From contig CACKFP010000006.1 of the NCBI GenBank assembly GCA_902599485.1, positions 1-43,665 on the forward strand: a stretch of 43,665 bases of DNA, in the 5' to 3' direction. Of the stretch, positions 32,485-41,857 are shown in pieces. Every line of letters begins with the position of its first letter. Positions within the stretch are counted from its first letter, which is position 1. The notes beneath the pieces are model-generated. The model did no database searches. It was given only the letters and a program-made list of their open reading frames with translations, and had not been told where the DNA came from. The DNA is from an uncultured Pelagibacteraceae bacterium (lineage in GTDB: Bacteria; Pseudomonadota; Alphaproteobacteria; Pelagibacterales; Pelagibacteraceae). Both the position numbers and the translations under genes were made by a program.

Positions 32485-33352
32485 TTTTTAAAAAGAAACT
32501 TTTCAATTGTTTAATAGTTTCTTTGGGATTTTGCTCTGGTATAAAATGTCCAGATTTAACAGCAACTCCAACAACTTTTTTATTTGAATAATTTTGCCAA
32601 ATTTTGATTGGTTTAAATTGTTTGCCTATAACTCCACTTTTTCCCCATAAAACTTGAACAGGAATATTTAATTTTTTCTTTCGATCGTATCTGTCATGAT
32701 CAAGATCAATAGTAGCAGATGCTCTATAATCTTCACATGATCCATGAATTCTCTTAGGTTGCTTAAAGCACTTTAAGTAACCCTCTTCAACTCTTCCAAA
32801 TTTATGATTGCCAGACCATTTATCCAAGCAATTCTTCATCCATTTTCTTGGATCACTCATTATCATTCTTTCAGGTAACCATTTTGGCTGAATTAAAAAA
32901 AACCAATGGAAGTAAGCTTTTGCAAAATCTCTAGTTGTTAGTTCGTACATATCTAAAGTTGGACAAATATCTAAAACGCTAAGAGCAAGCACGTTTTTTC
33001 TATGATCTCTTGCCAATCTATGAGCAACTCTTCCACCTCTATCATGGCCTGCAACAAAAAATTTAGGGTAACCCAATCTTACCATCATTTGTTTCATGTC
33101 GCTTGCCATTTCTCTTTTTGAATAATTAAAATGTTTATTATCAGATGGTGGAGCTAAACTGTCTCCATAACCTCTTAGGTCTGCTGCAACGACTGTGAAG
33201 CTTTTCGATAACTCAGGAGCTGTTTTATGCCACATTAAATGTGTTTGAGGGTAACCATGAAGTAATAATAAAGGTGGACCGTCTCCTCTCACTTTACAAA
33301 AGACTTTTCCCTTTTTAACTTTGACGTATTTACTTTTAAAACCTTCAAACAT
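32477..33352 (-). CDS. Alpha/beta-hydrolase, fluoroacetate/haloacetate dehalogenase-like
   Basis: This 291-residue alpha/beta-hydrolase matches haloacetate dehalogenases. The nucleophile elbow is GHDRGGR with Asp104 (not Ser), and Arg105 and Arg108 correspond to the carboxylate-binding pair of fluoroacetate dehalogenase. Asp128 (LSVLDICPT) and His269 (KSGHFIPEQNP) complete the triad. His149-Trp150 (YFHWFF) and Tyr209 (EDYRAS) match the halide pocket. LLLLHGYPQTHLMWH supplies the oxyanion region. The reaction would be hydrolysis of haloacetate to glycolate and halide; natural marine haloacetates or another alpha-substituted acid are possible. It heads an operon with a TauD-type dioxygenase and an AEC permease. 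Confidence 0.87.
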   Translation of the reverse strand: MFEGFKSKYVKVKKGKVFCKVRGDGPPLLLLHGYPQTHLMWHKTAPELSKSFTVVAADLRGYGDSLAPPSDNKHFNYSKREMASDMKQMMVRLGYPKFFVAGHDRGGRVAHRLARDHRKNVLALSVLDICPTLDMYELTTRDFAKAYFHWFFLIQPKWLPERMIMSDPRKWMKNCLDKWSGNHKFGRVEEGYLKCFKQPKRIHGSCEDYRASATIDLDHDRYDRKKKLNIPVQVLWGKSGVIGKQFKPIKIWQNYSNKKVVGVAVKSGHFIPEQNPKETIKQLKSFFLKNA

Positions 33353-33474
33353 TTATTTATTTTAATATATATATTAATAATTCAATCAGTAATTTTAAAA
33401 TTGTTCAAATACAACGTTTATAAGGTCAATTATTAAATTGAATTATCATTCATTGAATGTATACCTTCATTTTT

Positions 33475-34509
33475 GTGAGAATTGAAGAAGAGCTAAAACT
33501 AGATTATTCCGACGTACTTTTTAGACCTAAAAGAAGCACTCTTAAAAGTAGAAAAGATGTTAATTTAAAACGAACTTATCGTTTTAAATACAGTAAAAAT
33601 GAATGGTCTGGAATTCCTATAATGGCAGCTAATATGGATGGTGTAGGCGTGCTTGGTGTTGCTGAAAAATTATCTGAATACGGAATGATTACATGCTTAA
33701 CGAAACAGCATGATGTTAAAAAAATAAAACAATTTAAAAAAATTAAGTCAATATATCCAAATGTAGCTTTAAGTATTGGAACAAAAAAAGAGGATTTTCA
33801 AAATTTAGATAAAGTTTTAAAAGAATTTAGTTTCATTAAATTTATATGCATTGATGTTGCTAACGGTTATTCAGAGCATTTTAGTAAATTTTTAAAATCT
33901 GTTAGGGATAAATATCCAACGAAAACAATCATAGCAGGTAATGTTGTTACTGCAGATATGACACAAGAATTAATTTTATCAGGAGCAGATATTGTGAAAG
34001 TTGGAATTGGACCAGGGAGTGTGTGTACAACAAGAATACAAACTGGGGTTGGCTATCCTCAGTTAAGTGCGGTAATAGAATGTGCTGATGCAGCGCATGG
34101 ATTAGGTGCACATATCATTGCAGATGGTGGATGTACATGTCCAGGTGATGTTGCTAAAGCATTTGGTGGAGGAGCTGATTTTGTTATGCTTGGAGGAATG
34201 TTTGCAGGTCATGATGAAGGTAAAGGAAAATTAGTAAAATCTAATGGCTCAAAGTATGTTGAATTTTACGGATCAAGTTCTGAAACTGCAAATAACAAAC
34301 ATTATGGTGGACTATCAGACTACAGAAGTAGCGAAGGCAGAACAGTAAGAGTTAAGTACCGTGGTAAAATTAATGATACCATTTTAAATATTTTAGGTGG
34401 TGTGAGAAGCAGTTGTACATATGTTGGAGCACCCTCTTTAAAACAATTAAGTAAGTGCACAACTTTTGTAAGAGTTACTAAGCAATTTAACGATACATTC
34501 ACTAAATAA
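33475..34509 (+). CDS. guaC: GMP reductase
   Basis: GuaC reduces GMP to IMP and ammonia with NADPH. It has 344 residues from the GTG at 33475, which gives (M)[20 protein letters not shown], aligned at its first residue with E. coli GuaC. The ATG at 33457 would add six residues unlike the family, so GTG is preferred, though neither start has a clear ribosome-binding site. Catalytic Cys is in [54 protein letters not shown] and [13 protein letters not shown] are GuaC-type rather than IMP-dehydrogenase-type. Its TAA is followed immediately by the ATG of the next gene. Confidence 0.94.
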   Translation: MRIEEELKLDYSDVLFRPKRSTLKSRKDVNLKRTYRFKYSKNEWSGIPIMAANMDGVGVLGVAEKLSEYGMITCLTKQHDVKKIKQFKKIKSIYPNVALSIGTKKEDFQNLDKVLKEFSFIKFICIDVANGYSEHFSKFLKSVRDKYPTKTIIAGNVVTADMTQELILSGADIVKVGIGPGSVCTTRIQTGVGYPQLSAVIECADAAHGLGAHIIADGGCTCPGDVAKAFGGGADFVMLGGMFAGHDEGKGKLVKSNGSKYVEFYGSSSETANNKHYGGLSDYRSSEGRTVRVKYRGKINDTILNILGGVRSSCTYVGAPSLKQLSKCTTFVRVTKQFNDTFTK

Positions 34510-35583
34510 ATGAAAGAGTATTCTATAGCATCAATTGCTGGTGACGGCATTGGTAAAGAAGTTGTACCTGAGGCACAAAAAATTTTAAAAGAAATTTCTC
34601 AGCAACATCAATTCAAATTAAAGATAGAGGATTATGATTTCGCATCATGTGATTATTATGAAAAGCATGGAAAAATGATGCCAGATGACTGGAAAGATAA
34701 ATTAACTAAACATGACGCAATTTTTTTTGGTGCGGTTGGCATGCCAGATAAATACCCTGACCATATTACGCTTTGGGGTTCATTATTAAAATTTAGAAGA
34801 GAGTTTGATCAATTTATTAATTTGAGACCTGTAAAGCTTTTTGAAGGTGTCAATGCTCCATTAGCTAAAAAAAAACCCGGTGATATTGACATGATAATTG
34901 TTAGAGAAAATACTGAAGGAGAATACTCATCAGTCGGTGGAAGAATGTATCAGGGAACTGATAGAGAGGTTGTTATTCAAGAAACAGTAATGTCAAAATA
35001 TGGAATAGATAGAGTTCAACAATTTGCTTTTGAATTAGCTAAGAAAAGGAAAAGAAAAAAACTAACAAGTGCTACAAAATCAAATGGAATATCTATTACA
35101 ATGCCTTATTGGGATGAAAGATTTAATGAAAATAAAAAAAATTATCCTGATGTTGAAACTGATCAATACCATATCGATATATTAGCTGCTAGATTTGTGT
35201 TAAGTCCTGAACGCTTTGATGTGATAGTCGCATCGAACCTTTTTGGGGATATTCTATCTGATCTAGGACCAGCTTGTACTGGAACTATTGGAATTGCACC
35301 ATCTGGAAATATAAATCCAACTAATAAGTATCCATCATTATTTGAACCCGTTCATGGATCGGCACCAGATATTGCGGGACAAGGGATAGCTAATCCAGTT
35401 GGTCAAATTTGGTCAGCCGCAATGATGTTAGATTACTTAGGTGAAAAAGAAGCTTCTGATAGAATAGTAAAATCAATTGAATTAACTCTTAAAGATAAAG
35501 ACAGTCGAACAAAAGATCTTCAAGGCTCTAGTAATACAGAACAGTGTTCAAAAAAAATTTTAGATAATCTTAGCTCGGTCTAA
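34510..35583 (+). CDS. D-malate / tartrate dehydrogenase-like decarboxylating dehydrogenase
   Basis: This beta-decarboxylating dehydrogenase of the isocitrate/isopropylmalate family has 357 residues and is closest to DmlA/TtuC. Motifs in order are SIASIAGDGIGKEVVPEA, YYEKHGKMMPDDWKDKL, DHITLWGSLLKFRREFDQF (substrate loop characteristic of DmlA/tartrate dehydrogenase), NLRPVKLFEGV, IIVRENTEGEYSSVGGRMYQ, SATKSNGISITMPYWDERF, VASNLFGDILSDLGPACTG (metal aspartates) and LFEPVHGSAPDIAGQGIANP. It would oxidise D-malate or L-tartrate with NAD to pyruvate or related products. It abuts guaC with zero gap; the link is probably expression only. Confidence 0.9.
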   Translation: MKEYSIASIAGDGIGKEVVPEAQKILKEISQQHQFKLKIEDYDFASCDYYEKHGKMMPDDWKDKLTKHDAIFFGAVGMPDKYPDHITLWGSLLKFRREFDQFINLRPVKLFEGVNAPLAKKKPGDIDMIIVRENTEGEYSSVGGRMYQGTDREVVIQETVMSKYGIDRVQQFAFELAKKRKRKKLTSATKSNGISITMPYWDERFNENKKNYPDVETDQYHIDILAARFVLSPERFDVIVASNLFGDILSDLGPACTGTIGIAPSGNINPTNKYPSLFEPVHGSAPDIAGQGIANPVGQIWSAAMMLDYLGEKEASDRIVKSIELTLKDKDSRTKDLQGSSNTEQCSKKILDNLSSV

Positions 35584-35598
35584 AATTTAATCACAAAT

Positions 35599-36480
35599 AT
35601 GAATTTTCTTAAAAATAAATCTATTACCAAAGTTATAATTTTATCTATATCTGGGTTTTTTATTTTAGTTTGCCAAGATTCAACTGCAAAATATCTGGGA
35701 ACATTAATGCCATTAAATCAAGTAATTTGGGGCAGATTTTTTTTTCACTTTGTGATTATTTTAATTTTATTCGCGATATTAAAACCTAAGTTAAACTTAA
35801 AAAGCAATTTTAAAATTAATATTATTAGATCTATATTAATGGTTTTTGCTACTTTTTTTTTCATTCATTCTTTACAAAAATTTGACCTTGTGGACATCTA
35901 TGTAGTTTTCTTCTCAGCTCCATTAATAGTATCAATTTTAACGGCATTGTTTTTAAAAGATATTCTTTCATCTAAAGGTATAATTTTAATGTTATTAAGC
36001 TTTGGGTGTATAATTTATTCAATGAGTCCTAGTATGAAAGTCTTAAGTTTAGACTTGATTTTTCCTTTGGTACCACCAGTATGTTGGGCTTTATATCAAT
36101 TTTTTACAAAATTTATTTCTGGTAATAATGATCCTTTAGTGGCGTTATTTTATGCTGCTGTTGTTGGGGCCATTGTTTTCTCTATTTATGTAATGTTAGA
36201 CTGGACTCCCATTGAGAATAATAGCTTGTGGGTTTGGTTGATATTTCTTGGTGTATTAGGTTTTACTAGTCATCTTTTAATTATATTTGCAATTCAGCTA
36301 TCAAATTTATCTTTTGTAACTAATTTTCAATATTCACAATTAATTTGGTCAACATTAATCAATTTTTATATATTCGGAGTACCTTTTGATTTTAATAAAA
36401 CTTTTGGAGTTATTGGAATAATAGTTTTTGGAGTTTTATTTGTTCAGGCCGAGAGTAGAAAAAAAAAACTTAGTTCTTAA
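35599..36480 (+). CDS. DMT superfamily (EamA) permease
   Basis: This inner-membrane protein of 293 residues has 10 predicted TM segments in two EamA repeats. The first repeat has QDSTAKYLGTLMPLNQVIWG, RFFFHFVIILILFAI and SLQKFDLVDIYVVFFSAPLI; the second starts at PLVPPVCWALYQFFTKFISG. The cargo is unknown; EamA proteins export or import amino acids, nucleobases and other metabolites. It follows the DmlA-like gene by 15 nt and overlaps the convergent flavoenzyme gene by 11 nt. Confidence 0.87.
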   Translation: MNFLKNKSITKVIILSISGFFILVCQDSTAKYLGTLMPLNQVIWGRFFFHFVIILILFAILKPKLNLKSNFKINIIRSILMVFATFFFIHSLQKFDLVDIYVVFFSAPLIVSILTALFLKDILSSKGIILMLLSFGCIIYSMSPSMKVLSLDLIFPLVPPVCWALYQFFTKFISGNNDPLVALFYAAVVGAIVFSIYVMLDWTPIENNSLWVWLIFLGVLGFTSHLLIIFAIQLSNLSFVTNFQYSQLIWSTLINFYIFGVPFDFNKTFGVIGIIVFGVLFVQAESRKKKLSS

Positions 36481-38908
36481 AATCCTTATTGTTTAAAGGT
36501 TTTTCCAACACCTCAACTGGATATTTTTGTTTTTCAATTTCAATATATATATTTTTGTCTTTTAATGTTTCAACTGTATTACCAGAATTGACATATCCAA
36601 AAGAAAGATTTTTATCATAACAAAAAGAATAATTTCCTGAAGTTGTTCTACCAATTATTTTGTCATCCATATAAATAGGTTCTTCATGTAATAAAAGTGG
36701 CTCACCAGGTTTACTGTCTTTAAGAGTAAACATCATCATCCTTTTATCTAATTTTTGGTCTTTAATTTTTAATAGAGCATCTTTTCCAATAAAGTTTACA
36801 TTTTTCTTATAACTAATTGCAAATTTTAAACCTGCTTGATACTGATTTTCCTCTGGTGAAATATCATGTCCCCAGTGAACAAATCCACTTTCCATTCTCA
36901 TAATATCCATTGCATGCATTCCACAATGAGATAGTTCGAAGTTTTTTCCCTCTTCAATTAGAATTTCATATAAATCCTTAGCTAAACTTGACTCAACATA
37001 GAGCTCAAATCCTAATTCACCAACATAAGAAAGTCGTTGAGCCCAAACTTTAACACCATTTATCATGATGAACTTCCCAGTTCCAAACTTAAATTCATCA
37101 TTACTAAAATCATCATTACTTATTTTCGAAATCATCTCTCTACTCTTTGGACCGAATAATCCTAGACAACAAATATCCTCTGTTACGTCTTTAAATGATA
37201 CATCTTCATCTAAATACTTTAATATATGATATTTATCGTGTTCTCTCGTTGCTGCTGAGCTTACAATTCTAAAATAATTTTTATCCATACATACAACAGT
37301 TAAATCTGTTTCTATTCCACCATCTTCATTTAACATATGAGTGTAAGTTGTTTTTCCAATCTCATTTTTAATGTTAGCAGTGCACAACTTTTGTAGTTCT
37401 TGGTGAGTTTTTTCACCTTTCAAATCAAATTTTGAAAATGTTGAGAAATCAAATAGACCAACATTTTTTCTTGCATTTAAAGTTTCGTGTTTTGCTGAAG
37501 GGTACCAATTTTGATAATTAAAACTATATTCATATTTAGGCTCTTTACCATTTAATGAATACCACATTGGCCTTTCAAATCCTCCTGCAACTCCAAAACA
37601 AGCTCCTACTCTTTTTAATTCTTCATGATAGGGCAAAAGTTTTTGATTTCTTGATGTATTTGGTTGTTTATAAGGCCAATGCATTCCATACAGATCACCA
37701 AGCGTTTCTGTTACTCTTTCCATAATAAAGTTTTTTGATGAATGGAATTTTTGAAACCTTTTAATATCCACTGAAAATAAATCTTCATTAATATATCCAT
37801 TCATCATCCATTCGGCAGTAACTCTACCTGCTCCTCCTGAACTTGCAATTCCAATGCTATTAAAGCCACAACATGTATATAGATTTTTAACTTCAGGGGT
37901 TTCGCCTAATAAATATTGAGTATCTGGAGTAAAAGACTCTGGACCAGAGAAGAATTTTCTTATTCCTGCACTTTCTAACATTGGCAATCTATGAAATGAT
38001 TTTTCTAAGAAAGGTTCAAAGTGATCAAAATCATCTGGCAGTTCACCAAACGAAAAATTGTCTGGCACTCTTCCTGTATCTTTAAAAGCCGGTTTTGCCT
38101 TTGGTTCAAAAATACCAACAAGCATTTTTCCTGCATCTTCTTTCAAATATAAACAAGCATTATAATCTCTTAAAACGGGAAGATTTTGAGGTAAATTTTT
38201 TATTGGCTCAGTGATTATATAAAAATGTTCATTTGGGTATAAAGGAACACTAACATTAATTTCTTCACCTAATTGTCTTGACCACATTCCTGTAGCCATA
38301 ACAACGTATTCACAATCGATGACACCTTTATCAGTTTCTACCCCACTAATTCTAGAATTTTTAATTAAAATTTTTTTTACAGGTGTTTTTTCAAAAATCT
38401 TTGCGCCCTCCATTTTTGCAGCTTTTGCAAGTACGTTAGTTACTCCAACTGGATCTGCTTGAGCATCTTTTGGCATATAAACACCACCCACAATATCTTC
38501 ACTATGTAATACGGGATACAATTCCTTTAAACGTTTTTTATTAAGAACTTCTACTTCAACATCTGATAATTGAGCAGTTGTTGCTTGTCTTAGTAGTTCT
38601 TGCATTCTTTCTTTGGTAGATGCAACTGTGATTGCACCATTTTGCTTCATTCCAGTTGATAGACCAGTAGTCTTTTCTAAATCTTTATAAAGATCTAAAG
38701 AATATTTTCTTATTTTTGTAATTGTTGATGATGCACCTAATTGACCTAGAAGACCTGCAGCGTGCCAAGTAGTTCCTGATGTTAATTGATCTCTTTCAAG
38801 CAATATTACATCTTTCCAACCAAATTTTGCCAGATGATAAGCACATGATGTTCCAGCAACGCCTCCGCCTATAACAACTACTTTAGTACTTTTTGGTAAC
38901 TCTTTCAT
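36470..38908 (-). CDS. Dimethylglycine/sarcosine dehydrogenase-like flavoprotein (DAO + GcvT domains)
   Basis: This 812-residue two-domain enzyme comprises an N-terminal FAD oxidase domain (about residues 8-370), a connector, and C-terminal folate-binding GcvT domains (about 435-800). The FAD fingerprint is VVVIGGGVAGTSCAYHLA at 10-27, and His49 in SGTTWHAAGL is at the position of the covalent FAD histidine in dimethylglycine dehydrogenase. TCCGFNSIGIASSGGAGRVT closes the FAD domain; GVAGGFERPMWY, and GELGFELYV in the GcvT part, are typical. The reaction would be N-demethylation of dimethylglycine or sarcosine, passing the carbon to tetrahydrofolate. It sits 26 nt after fbpC on the same strand, so it may be transcribed with the iron transporter. 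Confidence 0.9.
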   Translation of the reverse strand: MKELPKSTKVVVIGGGVAGTSCAYHLAKFGWKDVILLERDQLTSGTTWHAAGLLGQLGASSTITKIRKYSLDLYKDLEKTTGLSTGMKQNGAITVASTKERMQELLRQATTAQLSDVEVEVLNKKRLKELYPVLHSEDIVGGVYMPKDAQADPVGVTNVLAKAAKMEGAKIFEKTPVKKILIKNSRISGVETDKGVIDCEYVVMATGMWSRQLGEEINVSVPLYPNEHFYIITEPIKNLPQNLPVLRDYNACLYLKEDAGKMLVGIFEPKAKPAFKDTGRVPDNFSFGELPDDFDHFEPFLEKSFHRLPMLESAGIRKFFSGPESFTPDTQYLLGETPEVKNLYTCCGFNSIGIASSGGAGRVTAEWMMNGYINEDLFSVDIKRFQKFHSSKNFIMERVTETLGDLYGMHWPYKQPNTSRNQKLLPYHEELKRVGACFGVAGGFERPMWYSLNGKEPKYEYSFNYQNWYPSAKHETLNARKNVGLFDFSTFSKFDLKGEKTHQELQKLCTANIKNEIGKTTYTHMLNEDGGIETDLTVVCMDKNYFRIVSSAATREHDKYHILKYLDEDVSFKDVTEDICCLGLFGPKSREMISKISNDDFSNDEFKFGTGKFIMINGVKVWAQRLSYVGELGFELYVESSLAKDLYEILIEEGKNFELSHCGMHAMDIMRMESGFVHWGHDISPEENQYQAGLKFAISYKKNVNFIGKDALLKIKDQKLDKRMMMFTLKDSKPGEPLLLHEEPIYMDDKIIGRTTSGNYSFCYDKNLSFGYVNSGNTVETLKDKNIYIEIEKQKYPVEVLEKPLNNKDFKN

Positions 38909-38934
38909 ACTTAATGTGATTTATACGATTAAAT

Positions 38935-39990
38935 TTAAAAGCAAACAATATGATCGATATGGATGGGTCTTTTTATACCAAATTTTTCATCGACTTCATG
39001 TTGATGAATATGATGAGAATGCACAAAAACTGGTATTAATTTATTACTTAATGTTTTTAATGTATAAATAAAATTTGATCCTCTGAATTTTCTATCTACT
39101 ACCTCAAGTTTAAGATTGCTCGCATCATCATGCTGTAAGTCCTCTGGCTGTATTAATAGTTTTACTTTAGATCCTATTGGGAACGGTCTAGCGAAATTTC
39201 CAGTTATTGTACCTAAATCCTCATTTTCAAGACTTTTCGGACTGGTAACTTCTGCTGGTATTAATGTGCCTCTATTTAAAAAATTAACTACCTCTACTGA
39301 ATTTGGCAAATGATAAACATTATATGGATCATCATATTGCTTTAATTCACCATCTAATATTATTCCACATTTACTGCCTAGATAAAAAGCTTCATAAGAA
39401 TCGTGTGTTACAATTATTGTAGTTATTTTAGAATTTGTTAAAATTTGTTTTAATTCAACTTGAATTTCCTCCTTAAAACTTTGATCTACATTTGATAATG
39501 GCTCATCAAGCATTAATAAATCAGGTTGAGAAACTAAAGATCTTGCTAGAGATGCTCTTTGGGCTTCACCAGCACTTATCTCATGCGGAAATTTATTTAA
39601 TATTTTGTTTAAGTTTAAAAAATTAATTACTTCTTTAGTTTGTATTTTTTTATCATCTTTCACTCTATCTGAGCCAAGATTAATATTTTTTTCTATATTG
39701 TAATGAGGAAATAAGCTGTTCTCTTGAAATGATAGAGCAATATTACGATTTTCTGGTTCGATATGAATATTTTCAGAAGAAATTGTTCTGCCTTTTAGAT
39801 TAATTTTACCTTTATTAATTTTTTCTAAACCTGCAATAGTTCTTAATATTGTGGTTTTACCTATGCCTGAGGGGCCAAGTAAACATACAATTTCACCTTC
39901 ATTTTCAATTTTTAAAGAAACGTTATTTACTTTATTTTTCCCGCCAGCAGCAAAAGATACATTTTCAATTTCAAAAAAATTATTAGCCAT
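38935..39990 (-). CDS. fbpC: Iron(III)-type ABC transporter ATP-binding protein
   Basis: This ATPase energises the FbpAB permease and has 351 residues. Walker A is at 39-47 (GPSGIGKTT), the Q-loop lies in IALSFQENSLFPHYNI, the signature is ISAGEAQRASLARSLVSQ (a variant of LSGGQQQR), and Walker B is LLMLDEPLSNVD with H-loop IIVTHDSYEAF. A C-terminal regulatory (TOBE-like) domain follows from about residue 240, with KVKLLIQPEDLQ. The FbpC/PotA/CysA subfamily members look alike; the Fe assignment rests on the FbpA and fused FbpB genes. The start shares one base with the fbpB stop. Confidence 0.88.
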   Translation of the reverse strand: MANNFFEIENVSFAAGGKNKVNNVSLKIENEGEIVCLLGPSGIGKTTILRTIAGLEKINKGKINLKGRTISSENIHIEPENRNIALSFQENSLFPHYNIEKNINLGSDRVKDDKKIQTKEVINFLNLNKILNKFPHEISAGEAQRASLARSLVSQPDLLMLDEPLSNVDQSFKEEIQVELKQILTNSKITTIIVTHDSYEAFYLGSKCGIILDGELKQYDDPYNVYHLPNSVEVVNFLNRGTLIPAEVTSPKSLENEDLGTITGNFARPFPIGSKVKLLIQPEDLQHDDASNLKLEVVDRKFRGSNFIYTLKTLSNKLIPVFVHSHHIHQHEVDEKFGIKRPIHIDHIVCF

Positions 39991-41600
39991 TAGTCTTTCA
40001 AAATAAATTTGGACGTAATCAAAATAAATGTACTTGCAATTAATATCAAGAATAATGATGGAACTGCTGCAGCTTCTAAGAGATCTTGAGATGCAAAAAT
40101 ATATGCTGTTGTAGCGAATGTTTCAAAGTTAAATGGTCTCAATATCAAAGTTATAGGTAATTCTTTTATTACTTCTATAGTAATCAATATCCCTATAAGA
40201 AAAACAGAATTTTTTAAATAAGGAACATGAATTCCTAAAAAAGTTTTTATTTTCGAGTAACCAAGAAGATAAGAACTTTCATCAATTGACCTATTTATTC
40301 TTTCATAACCAGTTTTCAAACCGTTATAAGCTAATGAATAAAATCTGATAAAATAAACTATTACTAAACCAAAAATAGATCCTATAAATACTCTCTTTAT
40401 AGAATTAAATTCAAAGGCTTTTATAAAAGTATTATCAAACCAAGCAATAAAAGTGATGAATGCTACAGCTAAAATTACACCAGGAATTGCATAACCAGTA
40501 ATAGAAAATGTTGTAAGATAATTTAAGAATTTACTTTTAGTTACTCTGTTTCCATAATTTGAAATAAATGAAAAAATTACTAGAACAACACTTGATAAAA
40601 ATACCAAGTAAATTGTGTTTATAAATAATTGAAAAGTATTTAAATCAAATAAATTTTTTGGAAAAATTATTGTCCAATACAACATTTGTAAAACAGGGAA
40701 TAAAAAGCTGATTAAAAAAACTAAAAAACAAAATCCGAATGCTAAAGAACCTTTTGAAAAGTTTAATTTAATTTTCTTCTTTTCTTTAATTCCTCCCTTA
40801 ACTGGAGAGTGATATTGAGCTTTTTTTCTTGAGATATTCTCAATAAAAAAAAGTCCTAATATAAATAATAGCAAAAAAAATGAGAGCTGATTTGCAAAAG
40901 CTAAATCATCAAAAGATATCCATGAATCATATATTCCAGTAGTAAGAGTTGCTATTCCAAAAAATGATACTGCTCCAAAATCTGATAATGTTTCCATAGC
41001 AACTAATGCTAAACCCGCAACTATAGCTGGTCTTGCAGATGGTAAAATGATTTTAAAGAAAGATTTATATTTTGAAAAACCTAGATTTTGTCCTAATTCT
41101 ATTAAATTTTGAGACTGATAATGAAAAGATGCTCTAGTTAAAACGTAAACATATCCAAATAGTGAAAAAGAAATAGATAAAATAGCACCAAGCATACCAT
41201 CAAATTTTGGAATGGATTGATTATATTCACCAGGTCCAAATAAAGATTTCAATATTGAGTATAGTGTTCCAAAGTTTTCAAAAAAAGCAGTTAATGAATA
41301 AGCATAAATGTAAGCAGGTACTGCAAAAGATAATATTAAAGCCCATTTAAAAAATTTAACGCCTGGAAAATCATAAAATGAAACTACGTATGCACTGCCA
41401 ACGCCTAAGAATAATGTAAGAACCAAAACTCCTAAAAGTAATATTAAGGAATTATAAATATATTCAATTAAAAATGTATTTTTTAAAATATCAAAGTAAT
41501 TAGTTGTTTCTTGGAAGAAACTTGCAAACACAGTTAAAATTGGAATTGCAACAACAAATGAAACTAAAAATGATGAAAGGTACCAGGAATTAAATTTCAT
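39990..41600 (-). CDS. fbpB: Iron(III) ABC transporter permease, fused double domain
   Basis: This inner-membrane protein of 536 residues has about 12 TM segments and contains two consecutive permease domains, as in FbpB/AfuB/SfuB. Each domain carries an EAA coupling loop: ELGQNLGFSKYKSFFKIILP in the first half and DESSYLLGYSKIKTFLGIHV in the second. SFAVPAYIYAYSLTAFFENF and TGYAIPGVILAVAFI are characteristic of the ferric family. The gene follows the 57-residue mini-gene after a strong hairpin and precedes fbpC with a one-base overlap. Confidence 0.92.
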   Translation of the reverse strand: MKFNSWYLSSFLVSFVVAIPILTVFASFFQETTNYFDILKNTFLIEYIYNSLILLLGVLVLTLFLGVGSAYVVSFYDFPGVKFFKWALILSFAVPAYIYAYSLTAFFENFGTLYSILKSLFGPGEYNQSIPKFDGMLGAILSISFSLFGYVYVLTRASFHYQSQNLIELGQNLGFSKYKSFFKIILPSARPAIVAGLALVAMETLSDFGAVSFFGIATLTTGIYDSWISFDDLAFANQLSFFLLLFILGLFFIENISRKKAQYHSPVKGGIKEKKKIKLNFSKGSLAFGFCFLVFLISFLFPVLQMLYWTIIFPKNLFDLNTFQLFINTIYLVFLSSVVLVIFSFISNYGNRVTKSKFLNYLTTFSITGYAIPGVILAVAFITFIAWFDNTFIKAFEFNSIKRVFIGSIFGLVIVYFIRFYSLAYNGLKTGYERINRSIDESSYLLGYSKIKTFLGIHVPYLKNSVFLIGILITIEVIKELPITLILRPFNFETFATTAYIFASQDLLEAAAVPSLFLILIASTFILITSKFILKD

Positions 41601-41636
41601 ATATTATAATCCGCCTTATAATCATGAAAATCAAAA

Positions 41637-41670
41637 GTGCCCATGGTTTAGGAGACCAAACCATAGGCAC
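41637..41670 (-). terminator. Strong hairpin before fbpB
   Basis: GTGCC-C-ATGGTTT (41637-41649) pairs with AAACCAT-A-GGCAC (41658-41670), 12 base pairs with one C-A mismatch and an 8-nt loop. On the minus strand it is followed by TTTTGATTTTC. It has the form of a leaky intrinsic terminator separating fbpA and the mini-gene from the permease genes. Confidence 0.7.
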
Positions 41671-41683
41671 AAACTTTAGAAAA

Positions 41684-41857
41684 TCAAAAATTAAATACTT
41701 TTAGGATATGCGGAACCTCCTTAGTTTTAATTTCAGACAATTTTCTATTATTTACACGTTTATTGATTTTTTCACACTCCGAAGCACATGCAGGACAGGC
41801 TTTGGAAGATTTATTATAATCAATTTCCGTAGTAAATTTTTTTTTAACAGCTATCAT
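41684..41857 (-). CDS. 57-residue Cys-rich mini-protein in the iron-uptake operon
   Basis: The ATG at 41855-41857 directly follows the fbpA TAA with no gap, and the frame gives 57 residues ending in TGA just before the hairpin. The product is basic (MIAVKKKFTTEIDYNKSSKA at the start) and holds a compact Cys cluster, CPACASEC (Cys21, Cys24, Cys28), able to bind a metal such as iron or zinc. There is no signal peptide or hydrophobic segment, so it is probably cytoplasmic. A His occurs at position 50. I do not recognise the family. A plus-strand frame at 41708-41890 is its antisense shadow. Confidence 0.6.
   Translation of the reverse strand: MIAVKKKFTTEIDYNKSSKACPACASECEKINKRVNNRKLSEIKTKEVPHILKVFNF

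Noticed and set aside
33426..33441. Inverted repeat TCAATT-ATTA-AATTGA upstream of guaC
   Set aside because: It is short and purely A/T-biased; repeats like this are expected by chance in such AT-rich spacers.
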